Assembly (NCBI GenBank): GCA_046546375.1
Contig: JBKGXV010000050.1
Location: 1-24,364, forward strand
Length of the DNA stretch: 24,364 nucleotides
Reading direction: 5' to 3'
From: JAEZKC01 sp046546375
Lineage (GTDB): Bacteria; Fibrobacterota; Chitinivibrionia; Chitinivibrionales; Chitinispirillaceae
In this document: positions 6,354 to 16,139 of the stretch, piece by piece
How positions within the stretch are numbered: the stretch's first letter is position 1
Layout of the letters: each line of letters begins with the position of its first letter
Notes under the pieces: model-generated
Told to the model about the DNA's origin: nothing
The model's input: only the letters and a program-made list of their open reading frames with translations
Database searches by the model: none
Translations under genes and position numbers: made by a program

Positions 6354-9300
6354 ATGCTTTATCTCAATTTCGCCCCTTCAGCAGATCTGCTGGCCCGGAT
6401 AATGTTGCAGAAAGTTCGGTATGTTTGGAAGGACCCGTTCAGTCCCCCCACGGTAATTGTACCCAATCCGGCTGTCGGAAAATGGCTTCAGATGCAGATG
6501 GTTCTGGCTGGTGAGGGGAATTCCTCCCTGGGGTGCCTTGCCAATATCAGACTGCAGACACTTGAGAAATATTTATGGGGTACCCTGCAACCCGATTCCA
6601 ATATGCGTCTGCTCATGGTGGATCAGTTCAGTCAGGTGATATGCGCACTGCTTGATCCAAAGCTTTTGGAGGAGGAGTGTTACCGTCCTCTCAGGGAGTA
6701 TCTGGGTACTGAAAGTGGTGAAATCGATCCACTGAAAAGAGTTCAGTTTTCGATTAGAATCGCTCAGCAGTTTCTCGAATACGAGTACAACCGTCCCAGT
6801 GTCTGGGATGAGAGAAGGGGAGAATGGTGTCGGCTCGGTATAGATGCAAGCTGGATTCGTAATCATTTCTATTTCAGGGATGCAGCACATGAGGAGTGGC
6901 AAAAAGACCTTTACTGCAGAGCCTTGAGTTGCTTTGGGCAGTCCGATTCCGGCGAGAATCGTTTTATCTCTCTTCCACGACTGTACCGAAGGAGGCGTGA
7001 AGAGAAAAATCAGAGGTGGTGTGAACCGGATCCCTCCATATTCATTTTCGGTGTGTCGAAAGTAAGTCATTTCCATCGCAATATTCTGGTCGAGATTTCC
7101 CAGATGGAAAACTGTGAAATGCAGCTTTTTCTCACTAATCCCTGTGCCGAATTTTGGGAAGATGTGAATACCAGCCGCAGTCGGGGAATCCGCCGTAAAT
7201 GGAATTACAAATCAGACAGACAGAGTGCGGGAATTACTCCGATGCCCTCGGAGGGCTATGACAAAGAAGAGCTGAGTGATGTGTTTGAAATACCGCCTGA
7301 TCATACACTGCTTGAGCTTTGGGGGGGAGCGGGAAAGGAAAATATCGCACTGTGGTGCCCTCAGGCTCAATGGAATTTTGAATACCACAGCCCCTTAGGG
7401 GTGCAAAAAAGCTCTACTTTCGACACTCTTCTTGGGGCAGTCAAGTATTCGCTTCTGCAGCGGCAGAGCGCACTTGTACGGCTCAATGCAGAGAAATGGA
7501 AGGGTGACGGTTCTCTTCGGATCCTTGCCTGTTCAGATCGAAGCCGGGAGGTGGAGGAGATCCGGGAGCAGATACTCGACCTGGTGCACGAAAGGATAAT
7601 CGACAAACTTAATGAAGTGGTGGTGTATCTTCCCGATCCCGGCAAGTATGTGCCCTACATTGAACGGGTGTTCGGGGCATTCAAACCGGGTGAGTCTCAG
7701 TACATCCCTTTTACTATTCTGGGCACACCGGGTTCCGCAAGTGTTTTCAGTCAGGGAATGAAGGTGTTCATCGAGATATTGCGGGGCAGTTTCAACCGGG
7801 GGCATGTGTTTGAATTCCTTCGCAACCCGATTGTGGAGCTGAGCCTGAAAATTTCGGCTGATCAGGTTAGAGTGTGGGAAAAGTGGGCCAGGGAGCTGGG
7901 GATTTTCAGAGGTTACAACCGGTTCCACAGGGAAAAGATCGGTGACAGAGGGGAAGCTGCAACAGATGCGCATACGTTTGAGCTGGGCATGGCAAGAATG
8001 CTGATGGGCAATCTGGCTGCAGGTCCGGTAGAACTTGATTATACTCTTTATTACGAAAATGATTCCAGATTGCCTGTTCCCATCCCGCCGTATCGGGATT
8101 TCGAAACTTCCGATGCGGATCTGCTGAATTCCTTCTGTTTCACTATAGACAAGCTGTATGAAGATCTTCAGCATTTTTTCTCAGCGGATGACATGCTTGA
8201 GATCGATTCTGCTGTAAAAAACATTTCTGATATTGTGTGGTTCTGGTTCGGCCAGATAACGGATGATTTGGGATACAGTGCAGCTGCAGAAGCCAGAGTG
8301 AGACGGGAATTTCTGGAATATGTGGATCTGCTGAAACTCCAGAAGGAAAAGACCGGGCGGGAGAGGATTCCTGTGGAGGAGTTTCTGTCTCATATTGAAG
8401 CGTGTCTTCCGGGAGAACTGTCCGGGGTTTCTACTGCGTGGACCGGAGGGATCACGTTTGCCCCCCTGCGGCCTTCAATGGTTCTGCCTCACAAAGTCGT
8501 TTTGGTGCTCGGGCTGGAATCTTCCGCGTTTCCGGGGACAAACGAGAAAGCGGGATGGGACCTTCTATCTATCAGACGTATCATCGGTGATTCCGATCAG
8601 GTGAGGGACAACAGATTCGCATTTCTTGAACTTCTGCATGCGGCGCAGGAGCGGTTGCTGCTTTCTTACCGGGCAAGGGATATGCAGAAAGACGAAGACC
8701 TGCAGCCGGCAAGTGTGGTGCTTGAGCTTGAGGATTACCTTGAAGAGCAGGGAGTGGATATTCACGCTACCGGTATTCACAGATCTGTGCCCTGGGTGAT
8801 TCATGAATCGCTGGAGGAGATCCGCGCATGCGGAAGAACGCATGGAAGCTGGGATGGGGTTCAGCTCAGACTCGCTGCGGAATCTGCAAAAGAAAGAGCC
8901 TTGCATCGTCACCAGCTGGCAATGAAAAATGCAGCATCAAAACCGGTGATAGAGCCGGTAACGGAATACAGAACCAGTATATATGAAATACGTAAATTCT
9001 TCTCCAATCCTCTTGAATATCATTTGTATGTAACTCTCGGTATTGACCTGAGCGAGCAGTCCGATATTATGGGCATAACCGATGAACCGCTTGAATCAGG
9101 CAACCTTGCCTTTGCCAATATGCAGAATGAGATTGTGAGTGCATTGCTTTTTCTGGTTTTTCCACAAAACAGAGAAGATGAGATCTCAGATCCGAATACT
9201 CTTTCGAATGAAATCACGAAACTTGCGGAGAAAACATATAATGAACACCTGGTCTCCGGGGGTGCTCCGGAAGGGAGTCTGTGCCGCATGGAAAGATGTC

Positions 9301-10025
9301 AGCTGTTCGATTGGGCCAGGCAGTGTGCGGGAAAAACTCTCGAACTGAAAGCCCTGTTTCCGGATCATACTGTTTTTGAAAAATGTGATCTTTCACTTCA
9401 GCGGGAAAAAGTTCCTGCAGTTCTTCAATTGAGAGATTCTCAGGAAAATATGTTCAGAGTGGAGTGCCGGCATAAAGTCGTATTCGTTCCCCGTGATTCA
9501 GCAGAATCGAACAGGATCGGAATACTGGATATCAGTTCAAAAGGGAATGCAAAAGACAATCATGATCTCTGGCTGTCCGGAGTTGTTCAGCACCTGGCTG
9601 AAAAGAACACCAACGGATCTCAACCGGTTCAGGAATTAGAACTTGTTCAGCTGAACAGAAAAGATCTGAAAATCAGCTCCTTTTCATTGAATATGGGTGA
9701 GAAAGAAAAAGAAATCTATGATTGGTTCTGCCATCTGCTTTCCTCCATGCTGATCCAAAGAAGTTGTGAACATCTGCCGTTCAGAGTGATTCAGGAGATT
9801 ACAAAGCAGAGCCGGAAAAAACCGGCCGAGTTCTATGTCAGGCTTTCAAGAGTAACCACCAAACGAATAAATGAGATTCTCAGTGCTGACTTCAGTCCCT
9901 ACACCAGTTATCTGAAGGCATTTGAACTGACCGATGCGCAAATTCCCGATATGGAAGACAGTGAACTGCAGGAATTAGTGAAAAAACGCTTCGCACCTGT
10001 ATTGGAGGGGTGGGGTTGTGAATGA
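6354..10025 (+). CDS. recC: exodeoxyribonuclease V subunit gamma (RecC)
   Basis: RecC holds the RecBCD complex together, splits the duplex and scans the 3' strand for Chi. It has a helicase-like fold without a working ATPase and an inactive nuclease-like domain. At 1223 aa it is somewhat longer than the ~1120 aa enterobacterial protein. The N-terminal TVIVPNPAVGKWLQMQM matches the 'VxSPGMxRWL' opening block of RecC. The mid-C-terminal GLESSAFPG (about residue 720) followed by IRRIIGDSDQVRDNRFAFLELLHAAQERLLLSY is the characteristic RecC block. No Walker A is present, as expected. The ATG at 6354 lacks a strong Shine-Dalgarno. The stop TGA overlaps the recB ATG in ATGA, indicating coupled translation. 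Identification is firm. Confidence 0.93.
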   Translation: MLYLNFAPSADLLARIMLQKVRYVWKDPFSPPTVIVPNPAVGKWLQMQMVLAGEGNSSLGCLANIRLQTLEKYLWGTLQPDSNMRLLMVDQFSQVICALLDPKLLEEECYRPLREYLGTESGEIDPLKRVQFSIRIAQQFLEYEYNRPSVWDERRGEWCRLGIDASWIRNHFYFRDAAHEEWQKDLYCRALSCFGQSDSGENRFISLPRLYRRRREEKNQRWCEPDPSIFIFGVSKVSHFHRNILVEISQMENCEMQLFLTNPCAEFWEDVNTSRSRGIRRKWNYKSDRQSAGITPMPSEGYDKEELSDVFEIPPDHTLLELWGGAGKENIALWCPQAQWNFEYHSPLGVQKSSTFDTLLGAVKYSLLQRQSALVRLNAEKWKGDGSLRILACSDRSREVEEIREQILDLVHERIIDKLNEVVVYLPDPGKYVPYIERVFGAFKPGESQYIPFTILGTPGSASVFSQGMKVFIEILRGSFNRGHVFEFLRNPIVELSLKISADQVRVWEKWARELGIFRGYNRFHREKIGDRGEAATDAHTFELGMARMLMGNLAAGPVELDYTLYYENDSRLPVPIPPYRDFETSDADLLNSFCFTIDKLYEDLQHFFSADDMLEIDSAVKNISDIVWFWFGQITDDLGYSAAAEARVRREFLEYVDLLKLQKEKTGRERIPVEEFLSHIEACLPGELSGVSTAWTGGITFAPLRPSMVLPHKVVLVLGLESSAFPGTNEKAGWDLLSIRRIIGDSDQVRDNRFAFLELLHAAQERLLLSYRARDMQKDEDLQPASVVLELEDYLEEQGVDIHATGIHRSVPWVIHESLEEIRACGRTHGSWDGVQLRLAAESAKERALHRHQLAMKNAASKPVIEPVTEYRTSIYEIRKFFSNPLEYHLYVTLGIDLSEQSDIMGITDEPLESGNLAFANMQNEIVSALLFLVFPQNREDEISDPNTLSNEITKLAEKTYNEHLVSGGAPEGSLCRMERCQLFDWARQCAGKTLELKALFPDHTVFEKCDLSLQREKVPAVLQLRDSQENMFRVECRHKVVFVPRDSAESNRIGILDISSKGNAKDNHDLWLSGVVQHLAEKNTNGSQPVQELELVQLNRKDLKISSFSLNMGEKEKEIYDWFCHLLSSMLIQRSCEHLPFRVIQEITKQSRKKPAEFYVRLSRVTTKRINEILSADFSPYTSYLKAFELTDAQIPDMEDSELQELVKKRFAPVLEGWGCE

Positions 10026-13000
10026 TTCTTAAAAATCCAGAAGAAATCAGCTTGGATCAGCATGGAGTCATTGAGGCTCATGCCGGAACGGGTAAAACGT
10101 ATACCATTATCCGCATGGTACTGCGCATGCTGGAGCAGACTGTCACGGATAAAAGGAGGGGGACCCGTTTTATCCAGCTCAGAGAAATTCTGTTGGTAAC
10201 CTATACGGAAAAAGCCGCAGGAGAGCTGAGGAAAAGAATACGGGACGGGATCGCATCGAGAATCGAGCAGTACAGAGAGTCCGGCCGCCAGGATATCGTG
10301 GAGCATCTTGAATCCTGTTTGAATAATATGCACGAGGCTCTTATAGGTACTATCCATTCCATTTGTCTTCGAATTCTTCAGACATTTCCTTTCGAAACGG
10401 GTGTCCACTTTGCAACTGAAATAGTCGATGATGACGAAGGGTTGCTGCTGGCACTCAGAGAGTCGATGAGAACCGAATGGCAGGAGGGAAAAACCGCAGT
10501 TCCCTGGGCTTTGAATCAACTGGAAAAAAAACGCGTTCGGATAAACGAATCCCATTTGAGTGCTGTCCATAAAACTGCCAAATGTCTGCTTGAGGAGGAA
10601 ACTGCTGTTCTTGACAGGGGGGCTGTTGGCGGACTTACACTTCTCGGCTTCAGAGATGCTTACGGCAAATTATCTGAAAAGCTGGAAAACTGTAAGGAGG
10701 ATTTCAGCAATGAACTCAGCAGTTTGTGCGGGATTCTTCGGAAAATACGCTCGGGTAAGCTAATAGATTCTCAAAGAGAAACGCTTCTGGATGAACGTCT
10801 TGACCACTTTCAGAAAATGCGGGAATCGGGTGAATATGATATCAGAATTCTGCTCAAACCGTGTAAAGTCGGACGGAAGAATCTTTATCTGAAATCCGAC
10901 CTGAAGAAATATCCTCAACTGGCAGAACTCGAAATTGCTTCCAACAGGTTGGCTGAGCACTCTTATGTATCTTTCCTGCAGGAGAAAGATGTTCTTCTTT
11001 CCAAACTGCCTCTCGCTTTCATTTGTGATACATCCGAACTTCTGGCTTGCAGATACAATAGAACAAAACTAGAAAGAGGACTCGTTTCCTACAATGATAT
11101 GCTCCGCCTTACCCATAAGGCAGTGAACAAAAATGAGAGTGCCCTGCTTTTTTCATTGCGGAGCCGTCTGCGGTTCGGAATCATAGATGAATTTCAGGAT
11201 ACCAGTGTTCTTCAGTGGCAGATTTTCGAAAAAGTTTTTCTGGAAAATGAAAACAGTAACGGGCCGAAACTCTTCATCGTGGGTGATCCCAAGCAGTCCA
11301 TTTACTCTTTTCAGGGCGCTGATGTATACAGTTACCTTAAAGCAAAACAGGTGATAGCTCAAAACCGGGGAAAAGTTTATAACCTTGTGGGAAATTACAG
11401 ATCTCTGCCCGAGATGATCAGAGGGTACAATGCGATCCTGGGCCGTGATGATGAAAACGACGGCATCCTCGGTGAGGATTGGTTTCTTTTCTCCGGCAAT
11501 GAACAGGAGGGAATTGCTTATCCGTCGGCAGGGAATGCGGGAAAATGTGCCCACGCCCCACAAAGAGAAAACGGACCGGATTTTCCCCTTGAATACAATC
11601 CTGTACAGATAATGGCTTTGGAGGGCAATGCGGGTAACAGAAAACAGCAGATTGCCAGAAACGCAGGCAGAGCCATACGGAAAATGAAATGCGAGGTGAT
11701 TTCCGTTCCTGAAGGTCCCGGATGGAAGAATATCACACTCGATTACAAGGACTTCGCAGTCATAGTTGAAACACATTCACTTGCGGACACGTTTCTGCAG
11801 GAGTTCCGAAATCAGGGAATACCTGCGGTCAAATATAAAATGACGGGTGTGTTTCAGTCGCCTATGGCAAGAGATCTTCACGCGCTACTGAATGCAGTAG
11901 TGAACCGCGAGGGCGATCCTGCCCCCAGACTCGGAGTTCTGCTTACCCATTTCTTCAATCATCACCCTGCGTATATCGATTCAGAACGTGCTTTGGAGCC
12001 ATGTGAACTCGGTGAGAGCTGCAGTGGTGACAATCTCTGCATCGCTCACGCCCTGCTTGTTTGGGGGGAGCTGGCAGATAATCGGAAATGGGCTCAGCTC
12101 TTCAGAAGTGTTCTGGAGCGGACCGGTATCAGGGAGCGTTTGGTCAAACTGACTGATGGTGAGCGTCATCTGGCTGATCTTAGACAGGTGGTTGATTACT
12201 GCATCGAATGGCTTTATCAGAAGGGCGCGGACCTCGAACAGCTGACCGAGCATTTGGGACGGCTGTTCAACGAAGAGGAAAATGCGGGACAGGATAAGAA
12301 CCTTCATCAGCTTGCTACCGAAAAGTCAAGTGTCAAGGTTCTTACCATGCATGCATCAAAGGGGCTTGAGTTTCCGGTAGTGTTTGTGATGACCTCGGGA
12401 TCGAAAACTTCAGCGAAAATGCCTCTGTGCTGGATCGGAAGTGATGGCAAAAAGCATGTAATGCCCGCTGTGAGTATTGATAAAGGTACCCGGGAGATGT
12501 TCCCTGAACTGGACAGGGCAAATCAGCAATCCCTTTTTCAGCAGAGTCAGGAGCGGAGGCGACTTCTCTATGTGGCTCTCACCAGACCGCAGGCCATGCT
12601 TTTTGTTCCCATGCATCTTAAAGAGGCTACAGAAGATGGAACTAACCGTAAATGGGAAGACAGAGAATTACCTCCCTATGCGGATAATGACCTCACACCG
12701 CGTCTGCAGAAACTTCTGGATGAAAACAACTGCAGTGAAATCTGCTGCTTTGAGGACTGCGGCTGGGAACCGGAGAATGGTCAAAAAGTACATGCTGACT
12801 CTGAAAAGATCGGAATCACTCCGGTTGTGACTGAAAAGGATATACCTCATCTTGATCTTTCAGAGCTGATATGCCGTCAGACTAGTTATTCCCAGTTAAG
12901 CCGTAATGCCAAAGGGGACCGGGATGTTGATCGAAGTGAGGAGGGTGAAAGCCGTAATGTTACCTCCTCTGAGCACACTTCTATTCTTCCGGGGGGAAAA

Positions 13001-13681
13001 GAAACCGGTGATGCGCTGCATCGGACAATTGAAGATCTGCTTGGAAGGGAAAATATACGTGAATCTCTGGAATGTGAGGAAATCAAAGAGGTTGTGCGGA
13101 ACTATCTCCAGCAGAACGGGGTTTTGAAAAGAAACTTTCCCGAAAGTGATCAGATTCAGGCTCAGGCTGTAAACTATGCAGTTAAATCCATTTCAGGTGC
13201 ATTTAATTCCGAAATGGATATTCCTTGGAAGGAGAGGGTGATCATCGCCGATCTTCCGAAATCAGATCGGATTGCCGAAATGGAATTTCTTCTCAGTTCT
13301 GTTCCTCACTGGGTCCACGGGTACATGGATCTGGTTTTCCGTATCAGAAATGTAAATTCTGAACACCATCCCTTCCGGTATTATGTGCTTGATTGGAAAA
13401 GTGATACTCTCGATACTTACAATGGAGAAACAATCAGCCGGTGTATAGTCGAAAGGCATTATGACCTTCAGGCAAAAATCTACTGTCATGCTCTTGATGT
13501 GTACCTCAAGGATATTCTTGGTGAGCAGTATGATCCTGAAGAGAATCTGGGCGGGGCAATATATGTGTTTCTCCGGGGTTTTTACAATGCAGATAATGAA
13601 AACAGGGCTGTGTGGTGCAGGAAAGCAGATCCCCATGCCGACAGGGCGTTTGTACAATCCTGCCTTCACCGGCAGGCTTGA
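10022..13681 (+). CDS. recB: exodeoxyribonuclease V subunit beta (RecB), helicase-nuclease
   Basis: RecB is the 3'-5' motor and sole nuclease of RecBCD, degrading linear DNA until Chi and then loading RecA. It is 1219 aa, near the usual ~1180. An SF1A helicase is clear: Walker A EAHAGTGKT (Lys25), motif II DEFQDT (389-394), motif III GDPKQSIYSFQGAD, the VKVLTMHASKGLEFPVVFV motif and LLYVALTRPQ. The C-terminal nuclease has GYMDLVF with Asp1103 and VLDWKSD with Asp1124 and Lys1126, corresponding to the catalytic D-D-K set of Escherichia coli RecB, so the nuclease should be active. The start overlaps the recC stop (ATGA) and recD begins 11 bp downstream, forming one translationally linked operon. 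Confidence 0.96.
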   Translation: MILKNPEEISLDQHGVIEAHAGTGKTYTIIRMVLRMLEQTVTDKRRGTRFIQLREILLVTYTEKAAGELRKRIRDGIASRIEQYRESGRQDIVEHLESCLNNMHEALIGTIHSICLRILQTFPFETGVHFATEIVDDDEGLLLALRESMRTEWQEGKTAVPWALNQLEKKRVRINESHLSAVHKTAKCLLEEETAVLDRGAVGGLTLLGFRDAYGKLSEKLENCKEDFSNELSSLCGILRKIRSGKLIDSQRETLLDERLDHFQKMRESGEYDIRILLKPCKVGRKNLYLKSDLKKYPQLAELEIASNRLAEHSYVSFLQEKDVLLSKLPLAFICDTSELLACRYNRTKLERGLVSYNDMLRLTHKAVNKNESALLFSLRSRLRFGIIDEFQDTSVLQWQIFEKVFLENENSNGPKLFIVGDPKQSIYSFQGADVYSYLKAKQVIAQNRGKVYNLVGNYRSLPEMIRGYNAILGRDDENDGILGEDWFLFSGNEQEGIAYPSAGNAGKCAHAPQRENGPDFPLEYNPVQIMALEGNAGNRKQQIARNAGRAIRKMKCEVISVPEGPGWKNITLDYKDFAVIVETHSLADTFLQEFRNQGIPAVKYKMTGVFQSPMARDLHALLNAVVNREGDPAPRLGVLLTHFFNHHPAYIDSERALEPCELGESCSGDNLCIAHALLVWGELADNRKWAQLFRSVLERTGIRERLVKLTDGERHLADLRQVVDYCIEWLYQKGADLEQLTEHLGRLFNEEENAGQDKNLHQLATEKSSVKVLTMHASKGLEFPVVFVMTSGSKTSAKMPLCWIGSDGKKHVMPAVSIDKGTREMFPELDRANQQSLFQQSQERRRLLYVALTRPQAMLFVPMHLKEATEDGTNRKWEDRELPPYADNDLTPRLQKLLDENNCSEICCFEDCGWEPENGQKVHADSEKIGITPVVTEKDIPHLDLSELICRQTSYSQLSRNAKGDRDVDRSEEGESRNVTSSEHTSILPGGKETGDALHRTIEDLLGRENIRESLECEEIKEVVRNYLQQNGVLKRNFPESDQIQAQAVNYAVKSISGAFNSEMDIPWKERVIIADLPKSDRIAEMEFLLSSVPHWVHGYMDLVFRIRNVNSEHHPFRYYVLDWKSDTLDTYNGETISRCIVERHYDLQAKIYCHALDVYLKDILGEQYDPEENLGGAIYVFLRGFYNADNENRAVWCRKADPHADRAFVQSCLHRQA

Positions 13682-13692
13682 AAGGTATTTGT

Positions 13693-15723
13693 ATGGATAT
13701 GGTTGAGGCCGTAGAAAGCTATCTGACCGACACCGGGCAGATTCACCCCCTGGCTAAACGCCAGGCATCTCTGTTGGGCAAGTCGGTAAAGAAGAAAAAT
13801 GAACAACAGAATGCCCGTCTTGTTTTGCTTCTCAATCTCGCAGCGCTCAATAAGGGGGCTCCTCGTGCTCCGCTATCCTTTCTTCTCAAACCCTTTGAAA
13901 AGCATATCGCCGGCCGGTATGTTGAATTGTTTATCAAAGAAAATGGGGATAATCCAGAATGGGAAAATGTGGTACTCAGTTTCGATTTACATGGTCAACT
14001 GAAGAAAAACCTGCTTGGATTAATTGATGATCCGACTCTTTTCGCCCCGGTTTCAGAAGAATCAACCAAGCTGGAAAATGCTCAGAATCAGGAGTGTTTT
14101 CCTTTGTTGGTAGTGGACAGGGATGGTAAGAGAATGGGGTTTTCACTTTATTGGTATTCTGCCGCCCGCCTGGAGTATTCTCTTTATGAACGTCTGAATA
14201 ACTCGGAAAAGCATGTATCGAGACAAACGGCACAAAGAGCAATCGCCGAAGTGTTCAGTAATGGTGAGTTGAAATATCACTTTCGTCAGATTGCAGCGGC
14301 CGCTCTTGCACTTCGCTCTTCTTTTCTGGTATTGTCAGGTGCTCCCGGAAGCGGAAAAACCCGGGTTGTATTGCAGATTCTTCGAGTGCTGCTGCATGCA
14401 TTTCCTCAAATCGAACCGGATCGCATAATCTTGTGCGCACCAACTGGTCGTGCTAAAGCCAGACTGGGTGAAAGCATTCTGGAGGGGGTCAGCGGGCTTG
14501 TGGGAGAATCATCTGGAAAAGCAAATATTCGTGAAATGTCTCTTAAAAATATTCAGTGCCGCACACTTCACAGTCTCTTGGGGATCAGACCCGATGGCAG
14601 AACAAAGTTTCATAAAGGTAATCCGCTGCCTTACCAGGTGATAGTTGTCGATGAAGCGAGTATGGTTGATTTGTGCCGCTTTTCCGATCTTGTTGATGCA
14701 GCACCGTCTGATTGCAGAATTATCTTGGTCGGGGATATGCATCAGTTGCCTTCCGTGGAAGCCGGGGCGGTGCTGGGAGATCTTACCGAACACTTCTCTT
14801 CTCAGAAAGGGTATCCTACACTTACAAATAACTGTTTTGAATGGGTGAGGGAAGTAATCGGTTCTGTTCCGGTCGATAGTGAAGAGAGTGAAAGAATATC
14901 ACTTGTATTAAAAAACAGTCCTGAAGATCTGCTTGCAGACCGTACTGTTATTCTTAATAAGTCGTACCGGTCAAACGAAGCGATTGTCAAACTCAGCGCT
15001 CTCGTGAACAGTGGTGCTTCTGAAGAAGCACATAGCTATATCGAAAACTGCACGAAAGATACGATTATTCTCGACAGCCGTTCAGGTTTCGAACCTATAA
15101 AGGAATGGCTCAGAAAATGGTACTGTAACAATTATCTGGAGCTTCTGGAAAAGGTTAAAACCGTTTCTGTCAGCTGCCATGAAGGCAGAAATCTAATGAC
15201 AAAGGTGTTTCAGATTCTTGACCGGTCCCGTATTCTGACCCTTTCCCACGGGGGGCATCGGGGACGTGTGGAGGTAAACAGACTGGCCGCTGAACTGCTC
15301 AGGCCGAAACTCGATGTTTTTAACAGAGGGCGCTTTTTTCATGGCGAGCAGATCATGGTAAGGCAGAATCATCATGACCTGGATCTTTATAACGGGGATA
15401 TGGGAATGACTCTTGAATTCCAGGGTGAACTCAAAGCGGTTTTTCTCAGAGGCTCGCAGTTTATAGTACATCCCTTGAGCCGGCTTCCTGATCTCGAATC
15501 AGCGTTTGCCATGACTGTGCACAAGGCACAGGGCTCTGAATTTGACGGGGTGTTGCTGGTTTTGCCGGAATACAGAAATTTTCTTCTGAACCGGCAGATA
15601 CTCTATACCGGAATCACCCGTGCGAAAAGCACAATCAGAATATTGGGTGAAAGAGAGATTTTCTCCGAAGCCATCAGAAAAAAAGAGGAACGCCCCGGAG
15701 GTATAAATCTGAATGCAGTTTAG
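13693..15723 (+). CDS. recD: exodeoxyribonuclease V subunit alpha (RecD), 5'-3' helicase
   Basis: RecD is the 5'-3' SF1B motor of RecBCD and controls its nuclease state and Chi response. The product is 676 aa from the start chosen here, versus ~608 in enterobacteria. Visible motifs are Walker A GAPGSGKT (Lys222), TLHSLLGIRPDG, Walker B VDEASMVDL (DEAS at 320-323), GDMHQLPSVEAGAVLGD, YNGDMGMTL, and the C-terminal AMTVHKAQGSEFDGVLLVLP with LYTGITRAKS. All are intact. I start at 13693 because AAAGG lies 7 bp before this ATG and it follows the recB stop by 11 bp. An in-frame ATG at 13612 inside recB would add 27 residues but lacks such a site. The N-terminal ~170 residues contain the RecB-contact domain. 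No cysteine-rich insert is seen. Confidence 0.94.
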   Translation: MDMVEAVESYLTDTGQIHPLAKRQASLLGKSVKKKNEQQNARLVLLLNLAALNKGAPRAPLSFLLKPFEKHIAGRYVELFIKENGDNPEWENVVLSFDLHGQLKKNLLGLIDDPTLFAPVSEESTKLENAQNQECFPLLVVDRDGKRMGFSLYWYSAARLEYSLYERLNNSEKHVSRQTAQRAIAEVFSNGELKYHFRQIAAAALALRSSFLVLSGAPGSGKTRVVLQILRVLLHAFPQIEPDRIILCAPTGRAKARLGESILEGVSGLVGESSGKANIREMSLKNIQCRTLHSLLGIRPDGRTKFHKGNPLPYQVIVVDEASMVDLCRFSDLVDAAPSDCRIILVGDMHQLPSVEAGAVLGDLTEHFSSQKGYPTLTNNCFEWVREVIGSVPVDSEESERISLVLKNSPEDLLADRTVILNKSYRSNEAIVKLSALVNSGASEEAHSYIENCTKDTIILDSRSGFEPIKEWLRKWYCNNYLELLEKVKTVSVSCHEGRNLMTKVFQILDRSRILTLSHGGHRGRVEVNRLAAELLRPKLDVFNRGRFFHGEQIMVRQNHHDLDLYNGDMGMTLEFQGELKAVFLRGSQFIVHPLSRLPDLESAFAMTVHKAQGSEFDGVLLVLPEYRNFLLNRQILYTGITRAKSTIRILGEREIFSEAIRKKEERPGGINLNAV

Positions 15724-16139
15724 TGATAAACGCTTTTAACCTTTCAGAAAATGTAGCATATTGAAATAGATTTACCCTGAAACCTGCTAAAGATTGAAAG
15801 TACATTATCATGAAGAATCGAATACCGCTCCGGTATCAGTAGCTTCCTGACGGGGAGCCTGGTTCGATCCCACAAAAGAAAAAACGCTGTTGCTGGAAGT
15901 AACCGTTTCCTGTTCATAATCCCCTCCAGGGTGAAGAGTAAGAGACAATACTTCGAGCTAAGTCATATCTGAAAACCAAAAGACATGCTGATTGGCGGTG
16001 AAATCAGTTGTAAGCAGGGTTATTAATTTCAGATTATAAGGAAAAACAATCAACACTTCCCAATGGTTGATTGATCACTTGTTCGCTAATCATTATTTTG
16101 TAAAAAACTTTCGTTTCATCTTTCAAGAGGAGGACCCGT
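15724..16139. other. 416-bp gene-free stretch with inverted repeats
   Basis: No reading frame looks coding. Three pairings stand out: ATACCG-CTC-CGGTAT (15822-15836); GCTTCC with GGGAGC just after it (roughly 15842-15858, one G-T pair); and the perfect 8-bp CAATCAAC/GTTGATTG pair (16047-16073) listed separately. No clear recD terminator is visible. A GGTTCGATCCC stretch near 15861-15872 resembles a tRNA T-arm, but no acceptor stem can be paired. AAGAGGAGGACC immediately before 16140 is a strong Shine-Dalgarno. The region may be a structured leader or a decayed element; it does not match a riboswitch I can recognise. Confidence 0.5.
16047..16073. promoter_or_regulatory. 8-bp inverted repeat, possible operator or leader hairpin
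   Basis: CAATCAAC (16047-16054) and GTTGATTG (16066-16073) are exact complements separated by 11 nt, about 65 bp upstream of the LamG lipoprotein start. The symmetry fits a protein-binding site or an RNA stem-loop. No run of T follows, so it is not a terminator. Confidence 0.4.

Noticed and set aside
13612..13692. Longer recD start at 13612 inside recB
   Set aside because: It would overlap recB by 70 bp without a ribosome-binding site, while the ATG at 13693 has AAAGG at ideal distance.
15810..15890. Possible tRNA: GGTTCGATCCC resembles a T-loop with flanking stem bases
   Set aside because: Only about three T-stem pairs form, and no complementary 7-bp acceptor stem or anticodon arm can be found at the expected distances.
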